Positions 52,491 to 61,328 of a DNA stretch of 64,000 nucleotides are shown here, one piece after another. This DNA comes from Palsa-504 sp963744575 (GTDB lineage Bacteria; Actinomycetota; Actinomycetes; Streptosporangiales; Streptosporangiaceae). Positions within the stretch are counted from its first letter, which is position 1; each line of letters begins with the position of its first letter. The position numbers were made by a program, and so were the translations under genes. The notes beneath the pieces are model-generated. The model was not told the origin of the DNA. It worked only from the letters and a program-made list of their open reading frames with translations, and made no database searches. Location of the stretch: contig CAVUUF010000024.1 in the NCBI GenBank assembly GCA_963744575.1, forward strand, positions 186,001 to 250,000, written 5' to 3'.

Positions 52491-53827
52491 GTGACAGGCA
52501 ACCAGGCATCACCAGCCCAAGCCGCGCTCCCCGTCCCCCAGCCGGCCGCGGGCCACTCGCACAACCCGGCAGGTGACCACGCGATCGGCCGCCGGCCTGC
52601 TCATCTCCGGCTGGCGGCGGTGCCGAAGAAGACCGCACGGTATGCCCCGGTGCTGCTCGGCGGAGCCGCGGCAGCGGTCCTGGCTATGGCCGCGCCGGCC
52701 ATAGCCAGCCCGATCAGCGGTCACGACGCGACCAGCACCGGGTCTATCTCCACGATCCTGAACCCTGGGGATATCGTCACCGGCGTCCGGGCCACGGGGA
52801 ACGGAATGAACGTTATCCTGACCGGCGCGGAGACGCCTGCAGGCAGCAATCTAGCGATGCCGTTCCTCTACCAGGGCCCTCTCACGCCCGCCGCGAAGGA
52901 CGCAACGCTGCTGCACCCGCCGTTCCCCGGGGGGATTAAAACAGCGACGTTCTACGGTCCTGACACCCCCTACTACAACCCGGAGACCATTCCGGCAGGC
53001 CAGCTGCGCGCAGTCGGAAGCTACCAGACCATGACGACGCCCTCCGGTGGTAACTCCGGTGTCATGAACCACGGCATGATCTACCTCGGGCCCGTGAGCG
53101 GCTCGGGTGGCCAATGGACAACCATCGACGTGCCTGCTGATGGCAGCAATACGGTCGGGCACGTCCGGGCCTGCCCCATAACCCGGCCCAACTGCTTCGT
53201 GAGGAACACCATCGCGCACAGCACCATGGGAGACCTGGTGGTGGGCAACTACGACCTCAACCCCGGCGTGCCCGGCGGCCTGATCTCCGCCAACGCCTTC
53301 ATCTACAACATGTCCACCCGTCTGTGGACGCTGCTCCGCCTCGGCGGAAGCCTGTCCAGCGTGACCACGCTGTACGGCATCTGGCAGAACGGGGGGCCCG
53401 GCAGCCCGAACTACACCCTGGCCGGCGGCTCCTCGGCGCACGGCTCCTCGCTCGGAACCCAGCGGGGCTTCCTGATGAACTACAACGAACGGACCGGCGT
53501 CTTCGGGCCGCCGGTGTTTTACAGCTACGGCAACGCCCCGGCGGCGGTCACGCACTTCGATGGGATCACGAAGTGCCGGGCGGTTTCAACCTCGTGGCCG
53601 TCAGCTCGGCTCAGCCCTCGTCCATGGCGTTCGTCCCGACCACTGGCGGCAACTGGCCTTCCTTCGGCGCCGCGACGTGGTATCCCATCGATGTCGCAGC
53701 AAGCCCGGTGTGCTCAGGAGGCTGCACCCAGGTGACCGGGAACACCGTGTACCAGAACCAGGTGATGGGACTCTACGTGGTGAACGCCACAAAAAGCACC
53801 TACCTCGCCACCGTCCCCACGCCGTGA
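52491..53827 (+). CDS. Secreted/anchored protein of unknown function with a frameshift
   Basis: The GTG start has an AAAGGAG site 8 bases upstream. The first about 70 residues are a long signal-type leader (KKTARYAPVLLGGAAAAVLA, MAAPAIAS cleavage). The mature part reads GHDATSTGSISTILNPGDIV, MNHGMIYLGPVSGSGGQWTT and FLMNYNERTGVFGPPVFYSY, a beta-rich fold I do not recognise. Near 53568 the frame breaks, and the protein continues in another frame as PGGFNLVAVSSAQPSSMAFV, PTTGGNWPSFGAATWYPIDV to TVPTP plus stop. One missing base explains it: either a sequencing error or a recent pseudogene. Controlled by module copy 2. Confidence 0.7.
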
Positions 53828-54251
53828 GGACGACCAGGCTTGATACTCCAGTCCGCTAGGCAACTGACGGCAGCCGCTGCCACGGTTCGCTGATCAACAG
53901 CGAGATGGCTGCAGCGATGATATCCAGATCCGCATGGCAGCGGCACGGCGCCCGAGCCCGGTGACCAGCGACCTGGCTCGCGCTGCTGTCACCATGGCAT
54001 GCCGGCGCGCATGCCAGGACCCTCCAGCGGGATCCGTCTGGAGGGTCCTGATGGCGGGTTCTGCTGCCCCTGGCCGCAGTGGCTCGGCCATCCGCTGACA
54101 GCAAGTCCACAGCTCGCTGCAGGCCGGTGGCACCCGGCGTTAACGTCGGAGTCGGCTACCGGACCCCGTCCGAATACCGCACGCGAGCGCGATGTGCTCG
54201 CCCTGATGCTGGCGGTTAACGCTGGTCCTTTGGTTGCGGGCGTAGGCTGGG
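53828..54251. other. Intergenic region with a strong hairpin
   Basis: No supported gene. It contains the terminator-like stem listed at 54015-54050. The rest has no codon bias. Confidence 0.5.
54015..54050. terminator. 13-bp perfect hairpin
   Basis: CAGGACCCTCCAG and CTGGAGGGTCCTG are perfect complements around a 10-nt loop containing GGATCC. The hairpin lies between the convergent secreted-protein and thioesterase genes and is suitable as a bidirectional terminator. No T-tract on either side. Confidence 0.75.
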
Positions 54252-55011
54252 CTAGGGGCGTTCCTGGTCATCCTCGCTCCCGTCAAGATACGGAAGCGTC
54301 AGCTCAGTTGTCACGGTCGCTGGCCGGCCAGGCAGGATCACGGCTGATCCGGTCGCGACGGCAACCTTCTTGCCGTCAGCGTCAAACACCTCCGAGGTGC
54401 CGATCGCCATGCTGCGGCCCCGGTGGATCACAGTTCCCCGCGCCACCAGGTCACGCCCGTCGGGTGGAACCGGGCGCAGGAAATACACCTTGAGGTCCAC
54501 GGGAGCGAAAGCCGTGCCGGCCGGGAGGGTCGTCTGCACCGTGCCGTCGATGGCCGTGCCGGCGAGCATGGCGATGGCGCCGCCATACAGCCTGCCCTGG
54601 ATGGGCGCGCACAGCCACTCGCTGGCCGGCATCGTCCACGTGGTCGTGCCCGCCTTCGCCTCCGCCGGGGCGATCCCGCAGAAATGGGCCAGCGGGGGCG
54701 CCGGCGGTCTGGACTGCACATCCCAGGGGCGCGTCCACCATGATGCCGAGGGTGGCGCCGGAGACGACTCCCTGGGGGAACAGCAGCCAGTCGGTCACCG
54801 GCATGGTGAACGTCACGGCACCGGGCTCGACGGAAGTGGGCGCGAGCCCGAACAGGTAGCGGACCGGCGGGCCAAGGCCGCCTTCCAGCACGTTGCGGAG
54901 CAGGTCGAGCCCGGACAGGGTCACGAACTGCCCGGGGTCGGTATAGAACCCGCGAACCGGTTCTTCCCAGATAGACCTCGGGGCGGATCGACCAGGCTCC
55001 GGGGGATTCAT
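54252..55011 (-). pseudogene. PaaI-type acyl-CoA thioesterase, frameshifted
   Basis: Two hotdog-fold halves lie in different frames. The first (from the ATG: SIWEEPVRGFYTDPGQFVTL, PTSVEPGAVTFTMPVTDWLL, FPQGVVSGATLGIMVDAPLG) breaks near 54722. The second continues as PPAPPLAHFCGIAPAEAKAG, TTTWTMPASEWLCAPIQGRL, YGGAIAMLAGTAIDGTVQTT and ends after YFLRPVPPDGRDLVARGTVI and RSMAIGTSEVFDADGKKVAV. Together they form a tandem-hotdog thioesterase. A single-base frameshift separates them; if it is a sequencing error the gene is intact (about 253 residues). Confidence 0.72.
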
Positions 55012-55386
55012 GTGCTGCACCCGGCGGGTAGCGGCCCAAGCCGTGCGCGCACGAGCTTGCGGTAGGGGGCCGGCGGCAGGGCCGCGGTGGCCGCTGGAGG
55101 TGAGCTGGCTGGGCGCCACCCCGGCCGGCGGCTCCGCGGGCGCCTGGGGTGACACCCAGGCTGTTGGGCAGCGAGATGGGCCCGGCTCGCATCACGGGGC
55201 TGCTCCCGGCGACCACGCGCGCGCTCCGGCGCTTAGTGGTGGGCAGCGCGGGATCGCAGTCGGCGAGGTCAAGCGCGACGTCGCTAAGCTCCGCCATTGC
55301 CTGTTGCATGTCGGGGTGGGTGAGAAAGGGACAGAACGCGCCGCGCGGCTCAGCCCGGCTTCCGGCCGGGCAGGCGCCAGCGTAAC

Positions 55387-56399
55387 AGGCCGCTTTCGAG
55401 GGGCCAGAAGGCGTCCTGTTCGCCGGCCGCGCGCAGGAGAAGGCGTGGGTGTTCCGCACCCAGAAGCGCCGGAATCCGGCCACCGGGAAGGAGTACCTGT
55501 GGCTGACCCGCGCCACGTTGCAGGTGAACTACTTCTACTTTTACTGCGTCGATGAGGACTTCGGACCGTTCTTCATCAAGTTCTGCAGCTACTTCCCCTA
55601 CGGTGCCAAGCTGTGCCTGAATGCCAATCACTGGGCGCAGCGGCAGGCGGAAAAGGCGGGAATCGCGTTCACCCCGATGGACAACGCCTTCGCTGAGGTC
55701 GAGGACGTGCCGGCGCTGCAGGCGATCTGCGACTCCCTGGGTGAGGAGCAGATCCGCGCGCTGCTGGACAAGTGGCTGCGGATCCTGCCGCACCCGTTCA
55801 CCGAGGACGACATCGCCGCCGGGTACCGCTACGACGTCTCCGTCGTGCAGGCGGAGTTCAGCCTGACCCAGATGCTGGACCGGCCGGTCACCGGCCGCAT
55901 CTTCCTGGAGCAGATGATCCGCGACAACCTCGACATCGGCCGCCCGGACAAGGTCAGCCTGATCTTCGGCCGCCGCATCCACAACGGCCGCAAGCGGCCC
56001 ACCCGCAGCCAGTTCCGCACCCGCGTCGTGACGGACAACGTCACCCCGGCCGTCCGCGTCGAGTACAAGCACTCGAAGGTCAAGCAGTACCACAAGGAAG
56101 GAAGAGCGCTGCGCACCGAGACCGTCATCAACGATCCCGGCGACTTCGGCATCGGCAAAGGGCTAGGAAACCTTCCCGCACTGCGGAAGGCCGGCTTCAC
56201 CGCCAACCGGCGCCTGCTGAGCGTCCAGAAAATCAGCCACGACCCCGCTGCCGGCGCCGCCGCGATCACCGCCATCACCAGCCCCGTCACCACGCCTTCG
56301 GGAACCCGCGTCGCGGGACTGCGCTTCACCGACGAGCGCGTCCAGGCCCTGCTCTCGGCCCTGTGCGCCTTCAGGCTGCTGCCCAACGGATTCACTTAG
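55387..56399 (+). pseudogene. Conserved protein of unknown function, 5'-truncated
   Basis: The frame opens after a stop at 55384 and reads EGVLFAGRAQEKAWVFRTQK, RRNPATGKEYLWLTRATLQV, NYFYFYCVDEDFGPFFIKFC, SYFPYGAKLCLNANHWAQRQ and later HKEGRALRTETVINDPGDFG. I recognise this as a strongly conserved bacterial family (normally about 480-500 residues, with the N-terminal 160 residues before EKAWVFRTQKRR), but I know no assigned function. An internal ATG at 55449 would allow a 316-residue product. The N-terminal third is missing, replaced by sequence of the thioesterase leader region, so it is probably a relic. Confidence 0.7.
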
Positions 56400-56445
56400 G
56401 CTCCCCGTTAGGCTCCCCGCCGCGGCTCTAAGCCTCTGACCTGCG

Positions 56446-56476
56446 CCCGACCGCGACTCGAACGCGGGACCTACTG
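56446..56476 (-). repeat. tRNA 3'-fragment, copy 2 of a 31-bp direct repeat
   Basis: Identical to 37742-37772. On the minus strand an anticodon-loop-like CTCCTAA (tRNA-Arg CCT-like) precedes the 31-bp core, with its T-arm and acceptor 3' strand. The 5' half of a tRNA is absent. Confidence 0.75.
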
Positions 56477-56630
56477 ACCGCTTAGGAGGACACTTCACGG
56501 TCGGCGCTGACCTGAGTGTACCCAGCTCAGAAGCCGTTTGCAGCGCCTTTGAGTGACTGCTCATGACCGCAGTTCGCCCTTTGGTATGGCATGGGTGTGG
56601 CACGCTACGGCAACTGCAGCTGGTGTAGCG

Positions 56631-56744
56631 CTACGAGCTCGTCAGTCGCTTGACCGGCATCCTCTTGGAGCCGAACAGCGCGACGAGCACAACGGCGAGG
56701 AGCAGCACGAGCACCGTCCAAGGGCTGCCGAAAAGTTTAGCCAT
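56631..56744 (-). CDS. TatA-like micro-protein
   Basis: A 37-residue protein: MAKLFGSPWTVLVLLLAVVL, VALFGSKRMPVKRLTSS. One transmembrane helix followed by the FGSKRMP hinge is the hallmark of TatA/E (normally LFGxxKLP followed by an amphipathic helix and acidic tail). Here the protein stops straight after the hinge, so it would lack the amphipathic helix needed to form a Tat pore. An AGGACGG ribosome binding site lies 5-6 bases upstream. It could be a truncated tatA paralogue or a functional micro-protein. Confidence 0.6.
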   Translation of the reverse strand: MAKLFGSPWTVLVLLLAVVLVALFGSKRMPVKRLTSS

Positions 56745-57205
56745 GATGTCCGTCCTGTGACCCGAGCCGGAGACGTCCTTCCAGGCTGAGTCTACACGCC
56801 GTCCCGGGAGCCGGGATATCGCCGAAAGTACCAGGGGTAATCGTTGTTGCTGCACCGCCGTGGACGCTTACGGCTCCGGAGGCCGTAGGTTGCTATCACG
56901 CCTAGCTGCACAGACGACAAGCCGTTCTGGCGCTTGGTCCACGTCTGGTCCGTGCAGATACGGGCCTGGCTCTCGCCAACCGTTATCCGGTGCTCACCGC
57001 TTGATACAGCGCGGGATGGAACGGCCAGCGCAGCTCAGATGCTGCCTCCCGGAATTTCCGGCTGCCGACTGGCTGACCTGCCAGTATGCCTCCCGGCTCC
57101 CCATGCGGCCATTCAATGACTAGGGAGTATCCCTATGGCATCGGGCAGAGTATTCGCCCATCATCGGATTACTGATCCCGGTCCTCTGCAGGGAGCACGA
57201 TAAAG
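56745..57205. other. Intergenic, with a dispersed about 85-bp repeat
   Basis: No gene. The segment 56867-56952 aligns without gaps to 37625-37710: ACGGCT and GGTCCACG are 66 bases apart in both, with AGGCCGTA, AGCTG and CTGGT in between. Both copies accompany the 31-bp tRNA fragments. Confidence 0.6.
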
Positions 57206-58009
57206 ATGAACGATCGGCCCAGCCCGAACGTCACCGCGGCGACACCGGCCGCGCGCCACGGTGCGGTCACGCGCATTCCCTGGGTAGAGCGGCATCTCAA
57301 GTGGCTGTACTGGGCGTGTGCCGCCGGATTGGCTCCCTGGGTCGTGTATCTCTGCCTGTCTCAGGTTCCGCGTGCCCAGGCCCACCAGATCCGCCTGCTG
57401 GCCGTCGGCCTCATCCTCGCCATGATCGCGGGTCTCCTGCTTACGGCGTGGATGTACCGCCGGGGCTTCTCACGGTCCGTGATGGCTGCCTCGTTCGCAG
57501 CCACGGCGGCCTTCATCTCTGCATGGTTCCGGACTCTGACCCAGACCGGGGGATCGAACTGGTCCGGGTCGATCCCGACGCTCCTGGCTATGGTCGTCAT
57601 CGTCGTTGTGCTCTGCGTCACCGTGATCAGACGCGAGCTCTCGGCACGCGCTCACGTCCGCTGGCTGCCGATTGCGCTCACTGTTGCCGCGCTTGCCCTG
57701 GTTCCCTCCCTCGCCGTTGTGCTGACCGTGGTGCCAAAGGTCCAGACTGCTCACCACCTTCGGGTCGCCTGGACTGGCCTTGATGTGTTCGAAGTCCTCG
57801 CCCTGGCATCCACGGGATTCGCGCTCCAGCGGCGACCGGCCATCGCTGTCATCCCGGCGACGATCACAGGCACACTGCTCCTTTGCGACGCGTGGATCAA
57901 CATCATCCCCTCGACCGGGGTGGCTCTATACGAGGGGATCGTTATGGCTTTCGTAGAGCTTCCGCTTGCCGCTCTCAGCTTCTGGACCGCAGCACACGTG
58001 TCGAGATGA
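57206..58009 (+). CDS. Multi-pass membrane protein of unknown function
   Basis: A 267-residue protein with seven likely transmembrane segments: WLYWACAAGLAPWVVYLCLS, IRLLAVGLILAMIAGLLLTA, VMAASFAATAAFISAWF, TLLAMVVIVVVLCVTVI, IALTVAALALVPSLAVVLTV, PATITGTLLLCDAWINIIP and IVMAFVELPLAALSFWTAAH. The N-terminus is cytoplasmic and basic-poor. I do not recognise a characterised family, but the pattern is common among actinobacterial integral membrane proteins. A GGGAG site precedes the ATG by about 11 bases. Confidence 0.8.
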   Translation: MNDRPSPNVTAATPAARHGAVTRIPWVERHLKWLYWACAAGLAPWVVYLCLSQVPRAQAHQIRLLAVGLILAMIAGLLLTAWMYRRGFSRSVMAASFAATAAFISAWFRTLTQTGGSNWSGSIPTLLAMVVIVVVLCVTVIRRELSARAHVRWLPIALTVAALALVPSLAVVLTVVPKVQTAHHLRVAWTGLDVFEVLALASTGFALQRRPAIAVIPATITGTLLLCDAWINIIPSTGVALYEGIVMAFVELPLAALSFWTAAHVSR

Positions 58010-58348
58010 GCAAAAGCGGTTCCGTCCGGATGACCTCTTCTGTGTCAGGGAATGCTATCTACCGGCTGTGCTTTCGTATCTTCGCCCTAAGCTGCTGCAC
58101 GTAGTTCGCGCTCGTCCGCTGGCGCCCGTTTGCTGTCGGCTGCGATCGTTACTCAGTTGGTTACTCAGCTAGCTGGGCCGGGCCATGTTGGCCTGGCGGT
58201 TGGACTTGACCCGCTCGGGCAGGAACTTGTTGATGACGGCGGCTCGCCAGGTGGCCCGGTCACCGCCGATCACGTGGTCGCGCCCGGCGTAGCCGCACAT
58301 AAGCCGGCAGGTTCTCACATAGATTCGTATCCGGTAGCGTGATGTGAC
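58010..58348. other. Intergenic, with the dispersed tandem motif and a gene remnant
   Basis: GTTACTCAGTTG and GTTACTCAGCTA lie in tandem at 58148-58171. On the minus strand just above it (58169-58310) a frame reads MCGYAGRDHVIGGDRATWRA, AVINKFLPERVKSNRQANMA plus stop. It looks like the C-terminus of a conserved gene, possibly from an integrative element, but I cannot name it. No other gene. Confidence 0.5.
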
Positions 58349-59797
58349 ATGCCTGTAGCGAAGGCCGGTGGCATTTTTGTCAGCTACCGTCGGCAAGAGA
58401 GTAGCGACTTTGCTGGCCGGTTGTATGACCGCTTGGTCAATCGTTTCGGCGAAGGCCAGGTCTTCATGGATGTGGTTACGATCGAGCCCGGTACTAGCTT
58501 CGCTAGGAAAATTAACCGCGCTGTGATGGCCTGCACAGTGCTGCTGGCGATCATCGGCCCGAACTGGCTGACCGCAACCGACAAGCAGGGCCGTCGGCGG
58601 CTTGACGATCCAGATGACTTCGTCCGGCTGGAGATCGAGGCCGCCCTTGTTGCCCGCGGCGTGTGGGTTATTCCAATCCTGGCCGAGGGCGCAGTCATGC
58701 CGGGCAGGGAAGACTTGCCTCAGAGTCTCGCCGGTCTCGCCCACCGCAGCGCGATGCTCATCAGGCACGAGAGCTTCCGCTCTGACACCGGGCGCCTGGT
58801 TATGGTGATCGAGCGAGTGCTGGCAGCAGCCGGAACCGCCACAGTCCAGGCTGCTCGGCTCCTCGTTGACGCCGAACGCATCGCTTACTCCGCTAAAGGA
58901 AAGTCCTCGAAGGTACAGGCGCTGACCAGCATCGCGGAGATACTGGCAGCCACCGACCCCGAGCGTGCCACCCGGCTCTTCGCCTCCGCCGAACGCATCG
59001 CCTGCTCGATTATCCGCAAACGCTTGAAGGCAGAGGCCCTAAGCAGCGTCGCGGAGGTATCGGCAGCCACCGACCCCGACCGGGCCGAGCGCATCGCCCA
59101 CTCCATCGGCGACCGATATTGGAAGGCACAGACGCTGAGCCGCGTCGCGAAGGCACTGGCAGCCACCCACCCTGACCGGGCCGAACGCATCGCCCGCTCC
59201 ATCGCTGGCAAGTCCTCGAAGGTACCGGCGACGAGCGGCGTCGCGGAGGCGCTGGAACCCGCGGACCCCGAGCTCGCCGCCCTGCTTCTCGCCGTTGCTG
59301 AACCCATCGGCCACTCCAGCGATCAATATTGGAAGGCACAGGCGCTGATCGGCGTGGCGGAGGCACTGGCAGCCACCCACCCTGACCGGGCCGAACGTAT
59401 CGCCCGCTCCATCGGTGGTGACGTTGACTTGGAGGCATCGACGCTGAGCGGCATCGCGAAGGTATTGGCAGCTACCGACCCCGACCGGGCCGAACCCATC
59501 GCCCACTCCATCGGCGACCGATATTGGAAGCAATCGGCGCTGAGCGGCATCGCGAAGACGCTGGCAGCCACCGACCCCGACCGGGCCGAACCCATCGCCC
59601 GCTCCATCACTGACGGGGATGCGAAGGTATCGGCGCTGAGCGGCGTCGCGGAGGCGCTGGCAGCCGCGGATCCCGAGCGCGCCGCCCGGCTTCTCGCCGA
59701 CGCTGAACCCATCGCCCGCTCCATCGTTTACGAGCCCTCGAAGGCATCGGCGCTGAGCCAGCTCGCCAAGGTGCTGAGCTTTACGTTCTCAGCCTGA
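58349..59797 (+). CDS. TIR-domain protein with nine C-terminal helical repeats
   Basis: A 482-residue protein. Residues 8-150 form a bacterial TIR domain: GIFVSYRRQESSDFAGRLYD, VFMDVVTIEPGTSFARKINR, VLLAIIGPNWLTA and DPDDFVRLEIEAALVARGVW, with the presumed catalytic Glu in LEIEAAL and the RR/SDFAG motif. From about 165 to the end, nine repeats of 32-39 residues occur, each like DPDRAERIAHSIGDRYWKAQ followed by TLSRVAKALAAT, predicted helical hairpins. Bacterial TIR domains cleave NAD+ or make cADPR-type signals on phage sensing; repeats usually recognise the trigger. Several repeats are nearly identical at DNA level, indicating recent expansion. A tRNA-Phe-like fragment overlaps the stop codon. 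Confidence 0.88.
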   Translation: MPVAKAGGIFVSYRRQESSDFAGRLYDRLVNRFGEGQVFMDVVTIEPGTSFARKINRAVMACTVLLAIIGPNWLTATDKQGRRRLDDPDDFVRLEIEAALVARGVWVIPILAEGAVMPGREDLPQSLAGLAHRSAMLIRHESFRSDTGRLVMVIERVLAAAGTATVQAARLLVDAERIAYSAKGKSSKVQALTSIAEILAATDPERATRLFASAERIACSIIRKRLKAEALSSVAEVSAATDPDRAERIAHSIGDRYWKAQTLSRVAKALAATHPDRAERIARSIAGKSSKVPATSGVAEALEPADPELAALLLAVAEPIGHSSDQYWKAQALIGVAEALAATHPDRAERIARSIGGDVDLEASTLSGIAKVLAATDPDRAEPIAHSIGDRYWKQSALSGIAKTLAATDPDRAEPIARSITDGDAKVSALSGVAEALAAADPERAARLLADAEPIARSIVYEPSKASALSQLAKVLSFTFSA

Positions 59798-59838
59798 AAA
59801 GCGGAAGGTCGATAGTTCGATCCTGTCCCTGACCGCTC
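59797..59838 (+). repeat. tRNA-Phe-like 3' fragment
   Basis: Starting at the last codons of the TIR gene, CTGAAAA (anticodon-loop-like, GAA) is followed by a variable loop, a T-arm (GATAG-TTCGATC-CTGTC) and CCCTGACC as acceptor 3' strand. The 5' half is absent, as at an attachment site. Confidence 0.6.
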
Positions 59839-60325
59839 ATTATTACCAGCGAATTTGTGTCCGCCAACTGCGGATACGCCCTCGCGCAGGTCGTCTCGTT
59901 GGTGTCCCTTGACGACCGTTCCAGACCTCTGGAGCCCGCCGCGGGCCCATGCTTAGTCCGTAGTTCCCCCCGCCAGGGAGCCGACATAGGCGCTGACCAG
60001 GTAAAACAGGCACGGCTCATGACTACGTAGTCATGCAGTCTCCATGATCAAGGGCTCTACCACCTGGTCAAACGCGTCGGCCAATCGGCTTGGGGGGAAC
60101 TTCGGCTTAGTGCACGTGGGGTGCACGGAAGGCACAGGGCTGTACGCGAGGCCTTCTGGATGCAAACTAGTGGCGCGGTCCTGGTCGCCGGTCAACGGTG
60201 CAGCCTGGCATGTAGGTCGATGCCTGTCCAGGGTGGCCGTGGTGCGCATAGGTTGCTGTATCTCGCTGCTGTACGGGGGGGCGGCAGGCGCGGCCAGGAA
60301 CGAGCCTCGCGGCCCGCCTGCCATC
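59839..60325. other. No supported gene
   Basis: Between the tRNA-Phe-like fragment and the CDF gene I see only low-complexity frames and no strong hairpin. Confidence 0.5.
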
Positions 60326-61246
60326 TCATGCAGCGCGGGCGATCCAAGCGAAGCTGCCGACGTCGGGTACCGCTTCTTCGACTGCGGCGGCGACGCCGCG
60401 GCCCAGCTCGTCGGCTGCGCGGGTGGTCAAGTCCGGACCGACCCAGCCTTCGATTTCGACGCGCAGCGTACGTCCGGTCCACCGGGCGCGGGCATGCGCG
60501 TGGATGACGCCGGGAACCGAGGCGGCAGCGGCCTCGGCCTGGCTGATGACCCGCGGGTCGATGCCATCCATCAGCCGGTGCACTACCTCCGAGGTGACCT
60601 CCCAGCCGACGTGGCAGATGAGCCCGGTCACTGCCAGGCCCGCGATCGGGTCACCCCAGCGGAAGCCGAGCGCGACGGCCACCAGGCCCGCCAGCGCCCC
60701 CGCAGAGGACAGCGCATCTAGCCAGGAGTGCCGGGCATCGGCAATCAGGGACGCCGACTTGATCCGCCGCCCGACGATCAGCTTGTACCGGGCGACCAGC
60801 TGGTTGCCGATGATGCCGACCACGGCGGCGGCCATGCCGATCCCGACGTGCGAAGTGCCCGCGTGGCTGATGATCTTGCGGATGCTCTCGGCCAGAGCGA
60901 GCCCGGCGCTGGCCCAGATCACCACCGCGATCCCGATGCCCACTAGGTCCTCGGCGCGTTCATATCCGTATGGGTAACGGTCGGTGGGGACCCGGCGGGA
61001 GACCCGGAACCCGACAAATACCACCGCGCTGGTGGACACGTCGGACAGGTTGTGCAGGGCATCACCGAGCAGGCCGACCGATCCGGTCACCAGAGCGATC
61101 AGCAGCTCGATCGCGCCGGTTAGGGCCAGCCCGGCCGCGCTGACGGCGATCGCCCGGTTGGCCTGCCTGCGCTCGGCCTGGTCGTCTCGGACCCGGGACA
61201 GCGGGAACGCCGCCGCCGGATCACGCAGTCCTCTGGTCAGGTGCAT
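60326..61246 (-). CDS. Cation diffusion facilitator (CDF) family transporter
   Basis: A 306-residue CDF exporter with six transmembrane helices. Helix 2 carries the metal-site motif LLGDALHNLSD (H/DxxxD, here Asp and His-Asn-Asp) and helix 5 LIADARHSWLD, the two halves of the transport site, followed by ALAGLVAVALGFRWGDPIAG. The C-terminal cytoplasmic domain (GVIHAHARARWTGRTLRVEI) is present. Members exchange protons for zinc, iron or manganese. I start at the ATG at 61246; an upstream frame exists but has no ribosome binding site. An MntP-like gene is immediately downstream in sequence, so the pair may handle a shared divalent cation. Confidence 0.92.
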   Translation of the reverse strand: MHLTRGLRDPAAAFPLSRVRDDQAERRQANRAIAVSAAGLALTGAIELLIALVTGSVGLLGDALHNLSDVSTSAVVFVGFRVSRRVPTDRYPYGYERAEDLVGIGIAVVIWASAGLALAESIRKIISHAGTSHVGIGMAAAVVGIIGNQLVARYKLIVGRRIKSASLIADARHSWLDALSSAGALAGLVAVALGFRWGDPIAGLAVTGLICHVGWEVTSEVVHRLMDGIDPRVISQAEAAAASVPGVIHAHARARWTGRTLRVEIEGWVGPDLTTRAADELGRGVAAAVEEAVPDVGSFAWIARAA

Positions 61247-61328
61247 ACAGCCACAATGCCACCACTCGCCAATCGCGACGTCACCCGCTCGATCGCATGG
61301 GTCCAGCTGGGTACTCAGGTCCGCCCGC

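Noticed and set aside
55010..55555. 181-residue plus-strand frame before the truncated conserved gene, and a minus-strand frame MQQAMAELSDVALDLAD near 55310
   Set aside because: The first is low-complexity; the second has a plausible N-terminus but no recognisable family and runs out of frame within 60 codons.
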